Shown: positions 44,792 through 54,090, counted from the first letter of the stretch. The stretch is DNA of 64,000 bases from Oceanospirillaceae bacterium (GCA_013215505.1 JABSQZ010000007.1:124001-188000), one strand, 5' to 3'. Numbers and translations are program-made. The notes: generated from the letters alone by a model not told the origin.

Positions 44792-45889
44792 ATGAATGAT
44801 ATCAAAGAGCCAGAAAGCTATGGGGTAACTCCTACTCTATACTCTCAGTGGCGATCACCTCGTTTCGGTAAGAAGAACCCCGATAGAATAGAGTCTATTG
44901 TCTGGTTATGGCTGGTTCGTTCTGGTTTAAGTGCTTATGAAGCCAACGAGAAAATGGATGGCCCATCTTCTTTAGTGAAGGGCGCATCATGGTGCTTTGA
45001 TCGAATGGGCCAATCCGTAACTGAATTACCTGACGGTAGAAAAATCTTTATTGGTGGAGAGCATGAAGACCATTATGATCCCGATTTCTGTATTTATAAT
45101 GATGTTGTTGTCGAGAATACAGATGGCAGCATAGATATTTATTCGTACCCTAAAGAAAACTTTCCTCCTACTGATTTTCATTCGGCCACTTTTTTAGATA
45201 ATAAAATCATTATCATTGGATCGCTTGGCTATACCGATGATCGAGCTATAGGTAATACTCAGGTATATCTGCTGGATACTACTAGTTTTGAAATCCATAA
45301 CGTTAACACGACTGGAAGTTCCCCAGGGTGGATCCATGACCAGGAAGCAAGTCTAGAATTTGATAAAAGTCGAATCATTATTAAGAAGGGAAAAGTCTAT
45401 ATAGGTAATGACTCTCCATTGAGGGAAAACATCGATGATTGGGAACTTGATTTAAAAGAGTGGCAGTGGAAACCGATTACTAATAGACCCTGGGTGAGAT
45501 GGGAAATCACAAGATCCGATCAAAAAATGATCCACCTATGGGATATTAGACAGGCTTTATACAGCCTAGAAACAAATAAGACAGAAAATTACGATAAGGA
45601 ATTAGCTAATTTAGAGCTTCAACTAGGGCATTTGCCTGATGTTAACTTGATTAAAGAACTATATTCACCAGGTGTTCCTCATATTGTTCTACCTGAAATT
45701 GAAGATGAATATAACCTTTTCAGAATCTCGATCAGTGGAATTGTTATTCGTTTTGTCGAGGATATGGATATCATTCAAGTAACGGTAGAGGGGATATTGC
45801 CCAATAATTTAATTGAATGTATCAAAAAAGATACTTTAGATAAAATTACAGCCTTAGAGAATGCTCCTTGCGAATTGGTATCCTATTAA
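44792..45889 (+). CDS. Kelch/beta-propeller-like protein of unknown function
   Basis: The 365-residue protein has no signal peptide. Its centre reads like one or two Kelch-type blades: HSATFLDNKIIIIGSLGY and then TQVYLLDTTSFEIHNV with TTGSSPGWIHDQEASL, followed by a charged C-terminal region. I do not recognise a named family. It is the first gene of the repeat-separated array and stands alone between two repeat copies. Confidence 0.7.
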   Translation: MNDIKEPESYGVTPTLYSQWRSPRFGKKNPDRIESIVWLWLVRSGLSAYEANEKMDGPSSLVKGASWCFDRMGQSVTELPDGRKIFIGGEHEDHYDPDFCIYNDVVVENTDGSIDIYSYPKENFPPTDFHSATFLDNKIIIIGSLGYTDDRAIGNTQVYLLDTTSFEIHNVNTTGSSPGWIHDQEASLEFDKSRIIIKKGKVYIGNDSPLRENIDDWELDLKEWQWKPITNRPWVRWEITRSDQKMIHLWDIRQALYSLETNKTENYDKELANLELQLGHLPDVNLIKELYSPGVPHIVLPEIEDEYNLFRISISGIVIRFVEDMDIIQVTVEGILPNNLIECIKKDTLDKITALENAPCELVSY

Positions 45890-45910
45890 TGGAGCTTACC
45901 AAGGACGAAA

Positions 45911-45945
45911 ATCTAGTTGCTATCGGCCAAAAGCGGCCTCTTTTG
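45911..45945. repeat. Gene-array repeat, right-end fragment
   Basis: The sequence CTATCGGCCAAAAGCGGCCTC corresponds to the right end of the repeat (CGGCCAATTGCGGACATT). It lies 22 bp after the Kelch-like gene. Confidence 0.45.
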
Positions 45946-46161
45946 CAACCGTCTAGAAAGACCTTTGAGTGATGGATAGGAGATAGATATTCGTGCCTTT
46001 TTTACAGAACTACTTTTCATATACGACCCAAATAAAGAGACCCTTTTCTCATTATCTCGGAAAACAAGCGCTAACCCATTGATTCTAAATTGTAATAATA
46101 TACTATCAAATTCAAGGAAATATACATTCGGCCAAGGTTGGCACTTTTTTGTAAAGCTCAC
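45913..46161 (-). CDS. Possible small protein, low support
   Basis: An 82-codon frame from a GTG start runs leftward and ends inside the repeat fragment. It reads NVYFLEFDSILLQFRINGL and then RISISYPSLKGLSRR, which looks protein-like, but no family or clear ribosome binding site was recognised. It may be a non-coding stretch. Confidence 0.25.
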   Translation of the reverse strand: MSFTKKCQPWPNVYFLEFDSILLQFRINGLALVFRDNEKRVSLFGSYMKSSSVKKARISISYPSLKGLSRRLQKRPLLADSN

Positions 46162-46296
46162 TTCTGTCGAAATACTAATATCTCTTTGAATATAAACAAA
46201 TTAATGTCTTTGCTTGATTACTTGAATCCCAAATAGGGAGCCAAATGTATAGAAAGCCTTAGGCTCTTGAATAAACTGTTATGTGTAAATCGAACT

Positions 46297-46650
46297 ATGT
46301 CTAATCAATTGAGAATATCATTAATAATAGGAGCATTTTTGGGAGGGGCAATTGCCGTTTCTAGCTTTTTACCTTCTAATTTTGGGTTAATACTTTCAGC
46401 GGTTTCATGTGTGGTAGCAGGTATCGTAACTGTCATCAAAATTGATAATAAACCTCACTTGTACGCGATGCCTGCTAGTTTATTATCTGTGGTTATTGTT
46501 TTAATTACTTACGGCTTAGAAAATGGTGTTGGTTATTCTCTTTTCGTTGTATTTCTTTATGGGATTATATCTGTTCAACTTTGCATGGCCCTTGCGAATG
46601 CATTTGATAATGTTAAATTTCTTATAGAAAAAATGCAGGGTAAAAAGTAG
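46297..46650 (+). CDS. Small four-helix membrane protein, unknown
   Basis: About 117 residues with four hydrophobic segments (starting ISLIIGAFLGGAIAV) and a basic C-terminus MQGKK. I chose ATG 46297; an in-frame TTG at 46267 is not convincing. No family recognised. It stands alone between repeat copies at 45911 and 46749. Confidence 0.55.
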   Translation: MSNQLRISLIIGAFLGGAIAVSSFLPSNFGLILSAVSCVVAGIVTVIKIDNKPHLYAMPASLLSVVIVLITYGLENGVGYSLFVVFLYGIISVQLCMALANAFDNVKFLIEKMQGKK

Positions 46651-46748
46651 TTTACACATAACAAGCACTTTAAACGGAACAAAAAGAGAATAAAATGGGC
46701 TGGTAAACCCCGAGATTGCTAGACACTTGTTGGGTTTTGACAAGGCCA

Positions 46749-46826
46749 TTGAAATGTCTGCAATGTGTCAGTTCCTTCGGTTAGTCAGAGATTAGGAGCG
46801 GTCGGTTTCGGCCAATTGCGGACATT
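46749..46826. repeat. Gene-array repeat, internally shortened copy
   Basis: Starts GAAATGTCTGCAATGTGTCAG and ends CGGCCAATTGCGGACATT, about 75 bp instead of 100, so the middle is partly deleted while both inverted ends are intact (first motif spans 46751-46771). Confidence 0.65.
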
Positions 46827-47017
46827 ATTGATGTTAAGGGATTTTTAAATTTCGGGATGGGCACATGGTGGTGAAGGTTGGTTATGGATGATTACTACCA
46901 ACCGAATTAAATTATCTAGGGTGTTGTGGCATACTAATTTTGGCCACCTAAAAAGAGGTGATATTATTAACACTCTTGAACTTAGGTGCTACATGACAAA
47001 ACGTTGATATTAATAAT

Positions 47018-47806
47018 TCAATTGGATATCTGAGGACCAATTCCGTGCTTTAAAAAAATTTGGTGCTTTATCTTTTCTAATTCTCCGCTTGCCCGCAAGC
47101 TCTCTAATATCTGATTAATTTTCGGTATTAAATATTGGTATTTAGATTTGTTGCCAATAAAGATATGCCAACCTAGCTTTCTGATTGAGGGTTCATTAAA
47201 TGTTACCAGTTCATCAAGTACTCCAGCCTTTTTTGCCTGGTATCTGAACATTTCTGCCTGTTCGATATAGACGTCAGCCCGGAGTAATTTAAGCATCATA
47301 GGAATATTGGATGCATCAGGGATTGTAATTATATTTTTCATGTTCTTAAGTGCATTTATATGCCACCCTGATCCGAGCATGTGGATGTGCATAAGATTCT
47401 GTATTTTCTCCAGATCCTTTAATGACGTAATTGCTTTAAGTTGTTTGATATTTGGATTGTTTTTACTGGTGTGCATCACGAAGTGCGTTTCATAAAACGG
47501 CAGGCTACTGGTTTTCGTGTATTGAGCTCTTTCCGGCGTAGGTACTGTAAAGAAACCATCTCTTGACCCTTCTCTCACCAAGGCCTGACAGCGGGCCCAT
47601 GGACAGGCTTCATGAATCACCTTGATCCCTAGCCTTTTGCCTAAAATCTCTTCAACAAAATCCTTCTGCACTCCGTATGGCACACCTTCTTCGCCCCAGG
47701 CAAACGGTTTGTAATATGACCCATAGGTAATCCTAATAGCATCTTCTGCGAAGCTATCAAAGCTAAATGAGAGACACAAAGCGATAGTAAGTAATAGACT
47801 CTTCAT
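47018..47806 (-). CDS. Solitary periplasmic solute-binding protein (SBP_bac_3-like), paralog 1
   Basis: The 262-residue protein has a signal peptide of about 20 residues (ALCLSFSFDSFAED) and an amino-acid-binding-protein-like fold: YKPFAWGEEGVPYGVQKDF, ILGKRLGIKV, FFTVPTPERAQ. No permease or ATPase is near, so it is not part of a canonical importer; such solitary proteins may act as sensors or scavengers. Paralog 2 at 48470 is about 85 percent identical by eye, and the flanking DNA is also similar, so the two arose by tandem duplication. Confidence 0.85.
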   Translation of the reverse strand: MKSLLLTIALCLSFSFDSFAEDAIRITYGSYYKPFAWGEEGVPYGVQKDFVEEILGKRLGIKVIHEACPWARCQALVREGSRDGFFTVPTPERAQYTKTSSLPFYETHFVMHTSKNNPNIKQLKAITSLKDLEKIQNLMHIHMLGSGWHINALKNMKNIITIPDASNIPMMLKLLRADVYIEQAEMFRYQAKKAGVLDELVTFNEPSIRKLGWHIFIGNKSKYQYLIPKINQILESLRASGELEKIKHQIFLKHGIGPQISN

Positions 47807-48148
47807 ATGAAATGACCCGTTTTACGAAGGTTGTTACTTAATGATGAAAAATAAATTAACGACTTTAAGCCGACATTTTCCGAGTAATAGGCAATCTGGA
47901 AACATTTCTACATCATTGCATTGGGTTTAGTTAAATGATTCCTTTTAACGGTCCGACACCTTTCAGCCTCCCTATAGTGGCATATCCTTCAAACTGTAAT
48001 CCACCCAATAATTAGTTGGAGCTAAAAATAGAATTTACTCTTACACCTAGCGAGGGGATCTACATGAAATAACCACATAACAGGCAACTTATTTCGCGCT
48101 TTACATGCCTACCTCTTTCCGATTATTGCTACGATAATACTTTTAGCC
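47807..48148. other. Upstream region of paralog 1, shared with paralog 2
   Basis: The first 200 bp are similar to 49259-49450 (for example GTCCGACA, ACTGTAATCCACCC and TAGAAT blocks), which shows that promoter DNA was duplicated together with the gene. No ORF is supported. Confidence 0.5.
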
Positions 48149-48289
48149 CCTGTCTGCTATGTGTCAGGTTTGCCGTTACCCAGGCTGACTTGCAAGCACG
48201 AAGCCTTCAGTTGGCGATGACGACTGTCGGCCAATTGCAGTCATTTCACTTCTGCTTTTGACTTCAGTTAAAAAGGGGAGGATTACCCT
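48149..48289. repeat. Gene-array repeat with 3' extension
   Basis: The core runs from TGTCTGCTATGTGTCAGG to CGGCCAATTGCAGTCATT (to about 48246). It is followed by an extension, TTTTGACTTCAGTTAAAA then GGGGAGGATTA, that recurs after the copy at 50321 and, in part, at 51291. Confidence 0.7.
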
Positions 48290-48392
48290 TAGGTGCTTTT
48301 CGCATGCTACAGCAAACGGATACTCACAATCGAGTATTTATTTTCAGGTTTCCCAGAGGTAAATTGAAAATGTTTAGAGTCAACTCAATAGT

Positions 48393-48408
48393 GCAGAGCA
48401 TGCTCTGC
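48393..48408. other. Perfect 16 bp palindrome downstream of paralog 2
   Basis: GCAGAGCATGCTCTGC is a perfect palindrome 62 bp beyond the stop of the gene at 48470. There is no T run, so its role as a terminator is uncertain. Confidence 0.35.
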
Positions 48409-48469
48409 GCCGAGGCACTATCACTAGAGACTTCATTATGACCAGTGAGAAAACGTTGATACTCATAAA

Positions 48470-49258
48470 TCAATTGGATATCGGAGGGTTAATTCCGTAC
48501 TTTAAAAAAATTTGGTGCTTTATCTTTTCTAATTCTCCGCTCGCCCGCAACCTCTCTAAGATCTGATTAATTTTCGGTATTAGATATTGGTATTTAGATT
48601 TATTTCCAATAAAGATATGCCAACCTAGCTCTCTGATTGAGGGTTCATTAAATGTTACCAGTTCATCAAGTATTCCAGCCTTTTTTGCCTGGTATCTGAA
48701 CATTTCTGCCCCTTCGATATAGACGTCAACCCGGAGTAATTTAAGCATCATAGGAATCTGAGATGCATCATTGATTGTAGATATATATTTCATGTTCTTA
48801 AGTGCATTTTTATGCCACCCTGAACCAAACATGTGGATGTGCTTAAGACTCTGTATTTTCTCCAGATCCTTTAATGACGTAATTGCTTTAAGTTGTTTGA
48901 TATATGGATTATTTTTACTGGTGTGCATCACGAAGTGCGTTTCATAAAACGGCAGGCTACTGGTTTTCGTGTATAGAGCTCTTTCGGACGTAGGTATTGT
49001 AAAGAAACCATCTTTTAACCCCTCTCTCACCAAGTCCTGACAGCGGGCCCATGGACAGGTTTCATGAATAACCTTGATTCCTAGCCTTTTACCTAAAATC
49101 TCTTCAACAAAATCCTTCTGCACTCCGTATGCAGCACCTTCTTCACCCCAGGCAAACGGTTTGTAATCTGCCCCATAGATAATTGTAATAGCATCCCCTG
49201 CAAAACTATTTAGACTCAATGAGATATAGAAGGCAATAGTGAGTAATATTTTCTTCAT
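48470..49258 (-). CDS. Solitary periplasmic solute-binding protein (SBP_bac_3-like), paralog 2
   Basis: The 262-residue protein has the same length and layout as paralog 1: signal peptide (LTIAFYISLSLNSFAG), YKPFAWGEEGAAYGVQKDF, and the conserved ending of long helices. Differences are scattered single substitutions, several conservative, and both frames are intact, so both copies are probably still functional. The duplicated unit covers the gene, its upstream DNA and a trailing array repeat. Confidence 0.85.
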   Translation of the reverse strand: MKKILLTIAFYISLSLNSFAGDAITIIYGADYKPFAWGEEGAAYGVQKDFVEEILGKRLGIKVIHETCPWARCQDLVREGLKDGFFTIPTSERALYTKTSSLPFYETHFVMHTSKNNPYIKQLKAITSLKDLEKIQSLKHIHMFGSGWHKNALKNMKYISTINDASQIPMMLKLLRVDVYIEGAEMFRYQAKKAGILDELVTFNEPSIRELGWHIFIGNKSKYQYLIPKINQILERLRASGELEKIKHQIFLKYGINPPISN

Positions 49259-49500
49259 ATTATATGGTCCGTTTCTACGAAAGAAGTTCCAGTCTGGACG
49301 CGTATATACATTGTGGCATTAGGCTTAGCTGCATGATTCCTTTCGATCGTCCGACATATCACGTCCTTCCTATACTTACATATTACTTCGACTGTAATCC
49401 ACCCGAAAATGAATAGGAGCATAGAATAGAATTTTCTCGTACTTCTGGTGTATTTGCAGCGTACCAGTCCTTACTAATGAAGATCAGGTAAGGTCTTTAT

Positions 49501-49660
49501 GGCCCTAGTACTCCAGGCACATATTTGATTCTCAAAGCGCCTATTATCAGGTCAGTCAGAACGGCAACTATGTGTCAGGTTTTGCCGTTACCGAGGCTGA
49601 CTTGAAAACGCTGAGTCCTCTATTAGCCATGGCGACTGTCGGCCAAAAGCGGCCCTTTTG
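49501..49660. repeat. Gene-array repeat, copy with CCCTAGTACT left extension
   Basis: Starts GGCCCTAGTACTCCAGGCAC, as at 35560, has ATGTGTCAGGTTTTGCCGTT and ends GGCGACTGTCGGCCAAAAGC. The following 49661-49745 resembles 54811-54893 (shared AATAACTCTTTGAAG block), a second-level shared sequence. Confidence 0.65.
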
Positions 49661-49856
49661 ATAAGCTTATATTTACCCTGTGATCTCCCCTTGTCAATCA
49701 TCAGCGATTAACGTTTAATAACTCTTTGAAGTGTCTACTGTTTTATGGCCTTACCACCTTTGAGTAAATGCGATAATCTGTGATTGGCATTCATCGGTTT
49801 TGCTATTTTTTATAAAGCTGTAACAAATTTACCGTGTTTTGGGACAAGTAATTGTA

Positions 49857-50258
49857 ATGAAAAAATTGAGCGAAGATATATTTTTTGGTATCTACTCTCA
49901 TCTGCTAAAAGCTGAAGGCGGGGGGAAAAGTGAAGTTTCTTGGTATTTTGCATACTCAACAGTTTTTGCATTAGTTTTCTTACAGATTTTGATTATTGCA
50001 AGCGGGATGTTGTTGTTGGGTTTGAATGTTTCTCTTGTAAATGACAGAGTTATAAATGGTGTTATCATTTCTTCTCTGATGTTTTTACTTAATTGGCTAC
50101 CCTTTCTAAAGGACGATAAATACAAAAAGTTTTTGCCTTTATATTTCCAAAAAAACGAGCTAGCAAGACTTGCGAAAAAAAGGACTGTAATAATTACAAG
50201 CTTAATTGTTGTACAGTTTTTCTTAGCATTAGTTATAAAGATCATTCAAGTTAGTTGA
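49857..50258 (+). CDS. Small membrane protein, unknown
   Basis: About 133 residues have three hydrophobic segments (VFALVFLQILIIASGMLLL, VIISSLMFLLNWLPFL and a C-terminal IITSLIVVQFFLALVIKII) and a charged loop between. I chose ATG 49857 (MKKLSEDIFF); an in-frame TTG at 49839 is unlikely. No family recognised. It stands alone between repeat copies. Confidence 0.6.
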   Translation: MKKLSEDIFFGIYSHLLKAEGGGKSEVSWYFAYSTVFALVFLQILIIASGMLLLGLNVSLVNDRVINGVIISSLMFLLNWLPFLKDDKYKKFLPLYFQKNELARLAKKRTVIITSLIVVQFFLALVIKIIQVS

Positions 50259-50320
50259 TAACAAATGAACATAGCAACAGGTGAAAATATCGACGGATAG
50301 CGGACATTAGTTAGCCACTA

Positions 50321-50510
50321 TTTTCTAGACGCATCTTTAGTTCTGAAAACACCCTTCTCCTAGGCCTGTGAAATGTCTGCAATGTGTCAGGCTTTGCCGT
50401 TATCCATACTGACTTGCAAGCGCTGAGTCTTCGGTTAGCTATGACGACTGTCGGCCAATTGCGGACATTTTACTTCTACTTTTGACTTCAGTTGATAAGG
50501 GGAGATGACC
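50321..50510. repeat. Gene-array repeat, longest intact copy
   Basis: This copy has all parts: TTTTCTAGACGCATCTTTAG, core from AAATGTCTGCAATGTGTCAG (50371) to CGGCCAATTGCGGACATT (about 50469) and the 3' extension CTTTTGACTTCAGTTGATAA. The inverted core ends AATGTCTGCAAT / AATTGCGGACATT pair with one G-T. Confidence 0.75.
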
Positions 50511-50563
50511 AGGTGAGCTATGACCAATTCAATGCAAAGTCGTAATTTTATTTTGGCGGAAAT

Positions 50564-51037
50564 GTGAAAAATAATATTGGTAGAGTAGTGAATGTCCAAA
50601 TCAAGAAAGTAACGGACGATGGACTTGAAGTGACTTTCAATAACTTCGAAGGGGTTGTCAGAATAATAGACCTAGCTTGGGATACTAAGGGGCTTCTTGA
50701 AGTGATTTATACAAGATATAAGCCATTCGATGTAATTAAAGTAAAAATCATGGCGGCAGATGAAACCAAGTTTTTGGCATCAGTTAGGGATATGTTCCCA
50801 GAAGAGAACCCCTGGAATGACCCTACTAAATATATTTTGGGCAATAAGTTCAATGCTGGAATAACGGATATAAAAAGTTTTGGCTATATACTGAAGCTCG
50901 ACACTGGAGCCACTGCATTGTTAAAAAAAAATAATGACCATAAATCCGACTATAAATTGGAACAAAATTTAATGGTAGTTGTTTGTGAAGTAGACCCATC
51001 TATCCATAAAATCATTGTTGAACTCGATGAGAAGTAG
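50564..51037 (+). CDS. Small protein with two S1-like OB-fold repeats
   Basis: The 157-residue protein starts with GTG. Two segments look like S1 RNA-binding domains: residues 4-70 (GRVVNVQIKKVTDDGLEVTF, then YKPFDVIKVKI) and residues 90-155 (GNKFNAGITDIKSFGYILKL, then LEQNLMVVVCEVD). Such domains bind RNA, but nothing else identifies a role. Not a ribosomal protein by size. It stands alone in the repeat array. Confidence 0.6.
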   Translation: MKNNIGRVVNVQIKKVTDDGLEVTFNNFEGVVRIIDLAWDTKGLLEVIYTRYKPFDVIKVKIMAADETKFLASVRDMFPEENPWNDPTKYILGNKFNAGITDIKSFGYILKLDTGATALLKKNNDHKSDYKLEQNLMVVVCEVDPSIHKIIVELDEK

Positions 51038-51074
51038 ATAAAACCATCATATTGTTCTTGAGGTACCAGTGGGG

Positions 51075-51097
51075 GCTTACGGCCAATAGCAGTCATT
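51075..51097. repeat. Gene-array repeat, right-end fragment
   Basis: GCTTACGGCCAATAGCAGTC corresponds to the right end of the repeat core (CGGCCAATTGCGGACATT) and lies shortly after the S1-like gene. Confidence 0.45.
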
Positions 51098-51290
51098 CTT
51101 GCTTAGAATACATGAGTCGCGAGCACCAATTTTAAAAATAGAGTATTTCTTATTCAAGCGTCTCTAATAATAGACTATTGTGGTGTTTCTCAATTTGTAG
51201 AGACTATCTGTTGAGTATTTTTTGGTAGATGTTTATCAGTTGGTTATTTTTTATTGTTATTCGTACACTGATTTATGACACCCACAGCCT

Positions 51291-51524
51291 TTGACGGTAG
51301 TTAAAAATGGGAGGATTACCAATGCACTTTTAGCGGCTGGGATATCGTCAGAAGAAGTTCAGCATTCTGGATTCTCTATTTCAAAATTACCGCATCATCT
51401 AATTGTATCCAAACAATTACCAAGGGCTCAGGAAATAATTGATGCCTTTAACGATGGATCGAAAATACTCTGGGGAAACGGGAGTTATCAGGCTCTAATC
51501 AAAGAATTCAACTGGGTCGAATGA
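51291..51524 (+). pseudogene. C-terminal fragment of an SBP_bac_3-type binding protein
   Basis: The frame reads LPHHLIVSKQLPRAQEIIDAF, with the usual closing ILWGNGSYQALIKEFNW of amino-acid-type binding proteins (first motif at about 51390-51450). No start or N-terminal lobe precedes it; the 5' edge coincides with the repeat extension GTTAAAAATGGGAGGATTA. It is therefore a remnant of another solitary binding-protein gene cut at a repeat. Confidence 0.6.
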
Positions 51525-51678
51525 ATAAACAAGGCCATATTTCAATGTTGAATTTCATAAGCCCCACAGAATAATAAAGAACTGCTCTTTTTAGCATTCA
51601 ATTTTACTTTTGAAAACTATATTTAAATATAGTCTTTGATTAAAAAATCACTTCCTACTTTCAATGGAGGGAGGCGTT

Positions 51679-52581
51679 ATGTCCTTTAAAGTTAATAGTC
51701 AAATAGGCAGGGGTTTATTTCTTCTTTTAATCATGTTTGCATGCCTACGGGGTGCGACAGCTGAAGAAGTTATCGTAATGAATCCCAACCAGTCAGCTAG
51801 CGATGACCGTTTAGACTACCTACAATTGCTACTGATGAAGGCTATGGAGCGAACCATACACCTATACGGGCCTTATCGTATTGAACAGTATCCAACAGCC
51901 CTTACAAGAAAGCGTTCATTAGCGTTACTTGTTAAAGGTGAGATTACAGTTTATGTTGCTCCAACAAGCCGTAAGTGGGAAGCAGCAGCTATTCCAGTTC
52001 GAATTCCTCTTAGAAAAGGGATATTGGGCTATCGTCTCTTCTTCATTCGCGATAAGGATCAAGCGCTATTTAGTGAAGTTAGCTCGATGAAGGAATTGCT
52101 GAAATTTCGACTTGGTCAAGGCGCGCAATGGACTATTACTCAATCATTTAAAAGGCTGGGAATAAAAGTATCTGGCGGCGTAGAGTATGAACCACTTTTT
52201 AAAATGCTGGAAATGGGGCGGTTTGATTATTTTCCACGCGGTATTAATGAAATTTTCCGTGAATATGAAACTCGGAAAAATAAATTTCCAACCCTAAAAA
52301 TTGAAGAAACTTTATCAATTTACTTGCCCCTTCCTCAATATTTCTTTGTTCCCCCCACAAGGCCCGATTTGGCGAAGCGAATTGAAATTGGGCTACTTTC
52401 AATTTTGGAGGATGGCACTTTTGACAAATTTTTCATGGACTATCACCGTGAAGATATCAAGAAGGCTCGTTGGGGCTCCCGGAAGATTTTTGAGCTGAAA
52501 AATCTAAACCTTCCCGACGGAACACCCTTTGATCGGCCAGAGTTTTGGTACAAGCCGCACAATAGTCAATCGGCTGACTGA
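51679..52581 (+). CDS. Periplasmic solute-binding-like protein, tandem pair member 1
   Basis: About 300 residues with a signal peptide (LFLLLIMFACLRGATAEE) and a divergent SBP_bac_3-like fold: LALLVKGEITVYVAPTSRKW, RIPLRKGILGYRLFFI, KFRLGQGAQWTITQ and RFDYFPRGINEIF. I chose ATG 51679 because GGAGGGAGG lies 5 bases upstream; ATG 51664 is inside that site. The next gene (52709) is a diverged paralog in the same direction. No permease nearby; ligand unknown. Confidence 0.75.
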   Translation: MSFKVNSQIGRGLFLLLIMFACLRGATAEEVIVMNPNQSASDDRLDYLQLLLMKAMERTIHLYGPYRIEQYPTALTRKRSLALLVKGEITVYVAPTSRKWEAAAIPVRIPLRKGILGYRLFFIRDKDQALFSEVSSMKELLKFRLGQGAQWTITQSFKRLGIKVSGGVEYEPLFKMLEMGRFDYFPRGINEIFREYETRKNKFPTLKIEETLSIYLPLPQYFFVPPTRPDLAKRIEIGLLSILEDGTFDKFFMDYHREDIKKARWGSRKIFELKNLNLPDGTPFDRPEFWYKPHNSQSAD

Positions 52582-52708
52582 TAGGCTATTGCAACTCGGA
52601 CTAACCATTAGTGCCTTATGGCGTTTTGAGCAGAAGCCATTACGACTAACACCACTGTGGTGGCCTGTGGGGTCATTCTTATAGTAACTAAGGAAGCGAG
52701 ATAATGCA

Positions 52709-53587
52709 GTGAAGATTATTGCCAAAACTGTAGTGCTATTTTTTATAACAGCAATTTGCAGTGCTAGTACTCTGACTATACGCCATATACCAACGGCACA
52801 GGCCAGCAATGATTTACGCGAAACTTACTACTTGGCTCTGCTTGAATTAGCCCTTAACAAGACCATTCCTGACCGGGATTATCAGCAACTTAGTTTGAGA
52901 CCTTTCAAGCGTATTATCTATAGAAAGCGCGCCTTTGAATTACTGCGTACTGGCGAGCTGGACGTGATCTGGAGTATGACTTCAAGAGCGCGTGAAAAAA
53001 AAGCTCTGGCTATCAGAGTACCACTTCTTAAAGGCTTGCTGGGCTACCGTATTTTTATTATACGACAGGGAGAACAGCAGCGTTTTTCGGTAATTGATAG
53101 TTTAGAGCAGCTTAGAGGACTAACGGCCGGGCAAGGGCCGCACTGGGCGGATACAAAGATTCTACAAGCCAACGGCTTAGAGGTAGTCACAGCGGAAAGT
53201 TACAACAGTTTATTCTCTCTGCTGCAACGCAAAAGATTCGATTATTTCCCCAGGGGAGTGCACGAGCCATGGCATGAAATTATCGCCAATAAAGATAAAA
53301 ACCTAGTGGTGGAGAAAAAACTATTATTACGCTACCCCTCACCATTCTTCTTCTTTGTCAGTAACAACAATACAGCGCTGCATCAGCGCATAAAATCCGG
53401 CTTACAAATAGCCATCGCCGACGGCTCTTTTGATCTGTTATTGTACAACCATCCGATCACTCAAAAGATATTCAGCGAAGCCAATATATCTCAGCGGCTA
53501 ATTATTGACTTATCTAATCCGCAATTGAGCCCTGAGACAAAAGCCCTGTTAGAAGACCAGAGTCTATGGTACTCGATTGGAGATTGA
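52709..53587 (+). CDS. Periplasmic solute-binding-like protein, tandem pair member 2
   Basis: The 292-residue protein starts with GTG and has a signal peptide (VLFFITAICSAST). It shares blocks with its neighbour: the FELLRTGELDVIWSMTSR region, VPLLKGLLGYRIFII, LTAGQGPHWADTKIL and RFDYFPRGVHEPW, so the pair arose by an older duplication. No transport partners are present. Confidence 0.75.
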   Translation: MKIIAKTVVLFFITAICSASTLTIRHIPTAQASNDLRETYYLALLELALNKTIPDRDYQQLSLRPFKRIIYRKRAFELLRTGELDVIWSMTSRAREKKALAIRVPLLKGLLGYRIFIIRQGEQQRFSVIDSLEQLRGLTAGQGPHWADTKILQANGLEVVTAESYNSLFSLLQRKRFDYFPRGVHEPWHEIIANKDKNLVVEKKLLLRYPSPFFFFVSNNNTALHQRIKSGLQIAIADGSFDLLLYNHPITQKIFSEANISQRLIIDLSNPQLSPETKALLEDQSLWYSIGD

Positions 53588-53993
53588 TTGCTGTCTAAAC
53601 AGACCCATCAGTGCCAATACAAGCCCTTAGTGGCGACCATTCAGTGATGTTTTTTAGCGCTTTCGTATGGTTCTAGGTTTCTTGTATTTGTATGAATAAG
53701 CTATAGTCAAACAGCCTTGTTAGCTTGGGAACTTCTATCTGTCTCAGGACATCTGTCAGATATTTATGCTCATATCGTCTGTGAATTCTCTGTGGGAGGG
53801 GTGAACTGATTCAGATGTGCAGGGCCGATTTTTAGAACTCGCTCGCTGGACTCCCTATTGGCCTCAGAACCTTATGTTATTAGTCATTAATGATGGTAGT
53901 TGTCGAATGTATTATAGGGCAGAAAATCAAGACGGCATGAGACGCATTCCGAGTGCAATATCTGCATAATAGCAATTTTTGGTAAGTTCTTTA
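53588..53993. other. Gene-free stretch after the binding-protein pair
   Basis: About 400 bp with no supported gene or RNA; it leads into a repeat copy at 53994. Confidence 0.35.
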
Positions 53994-54090
53994 AAACTTC
54001 CGCTATGTGTCAAATTCAGGAGCTTCCAGGCCAAATTAGCTAGCGTAAGAGTTTGACTGGCAATCGACGGTGTCGGCCAACAGCGGTCAT
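53994..54090. repeat. Gene-array repeat, diverged copy
   Basis: ACTTCCGCTATGTGTCAAAT, then TTCCAGGCCAAATTAGCTAGCG and TGTCGGCCAACAGCGGTCATT keep the layout of the core with many substitutions (second and third blocks are separated by about 25 bp). It resembles the copy at 56652 most. Confidence 0.55.
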
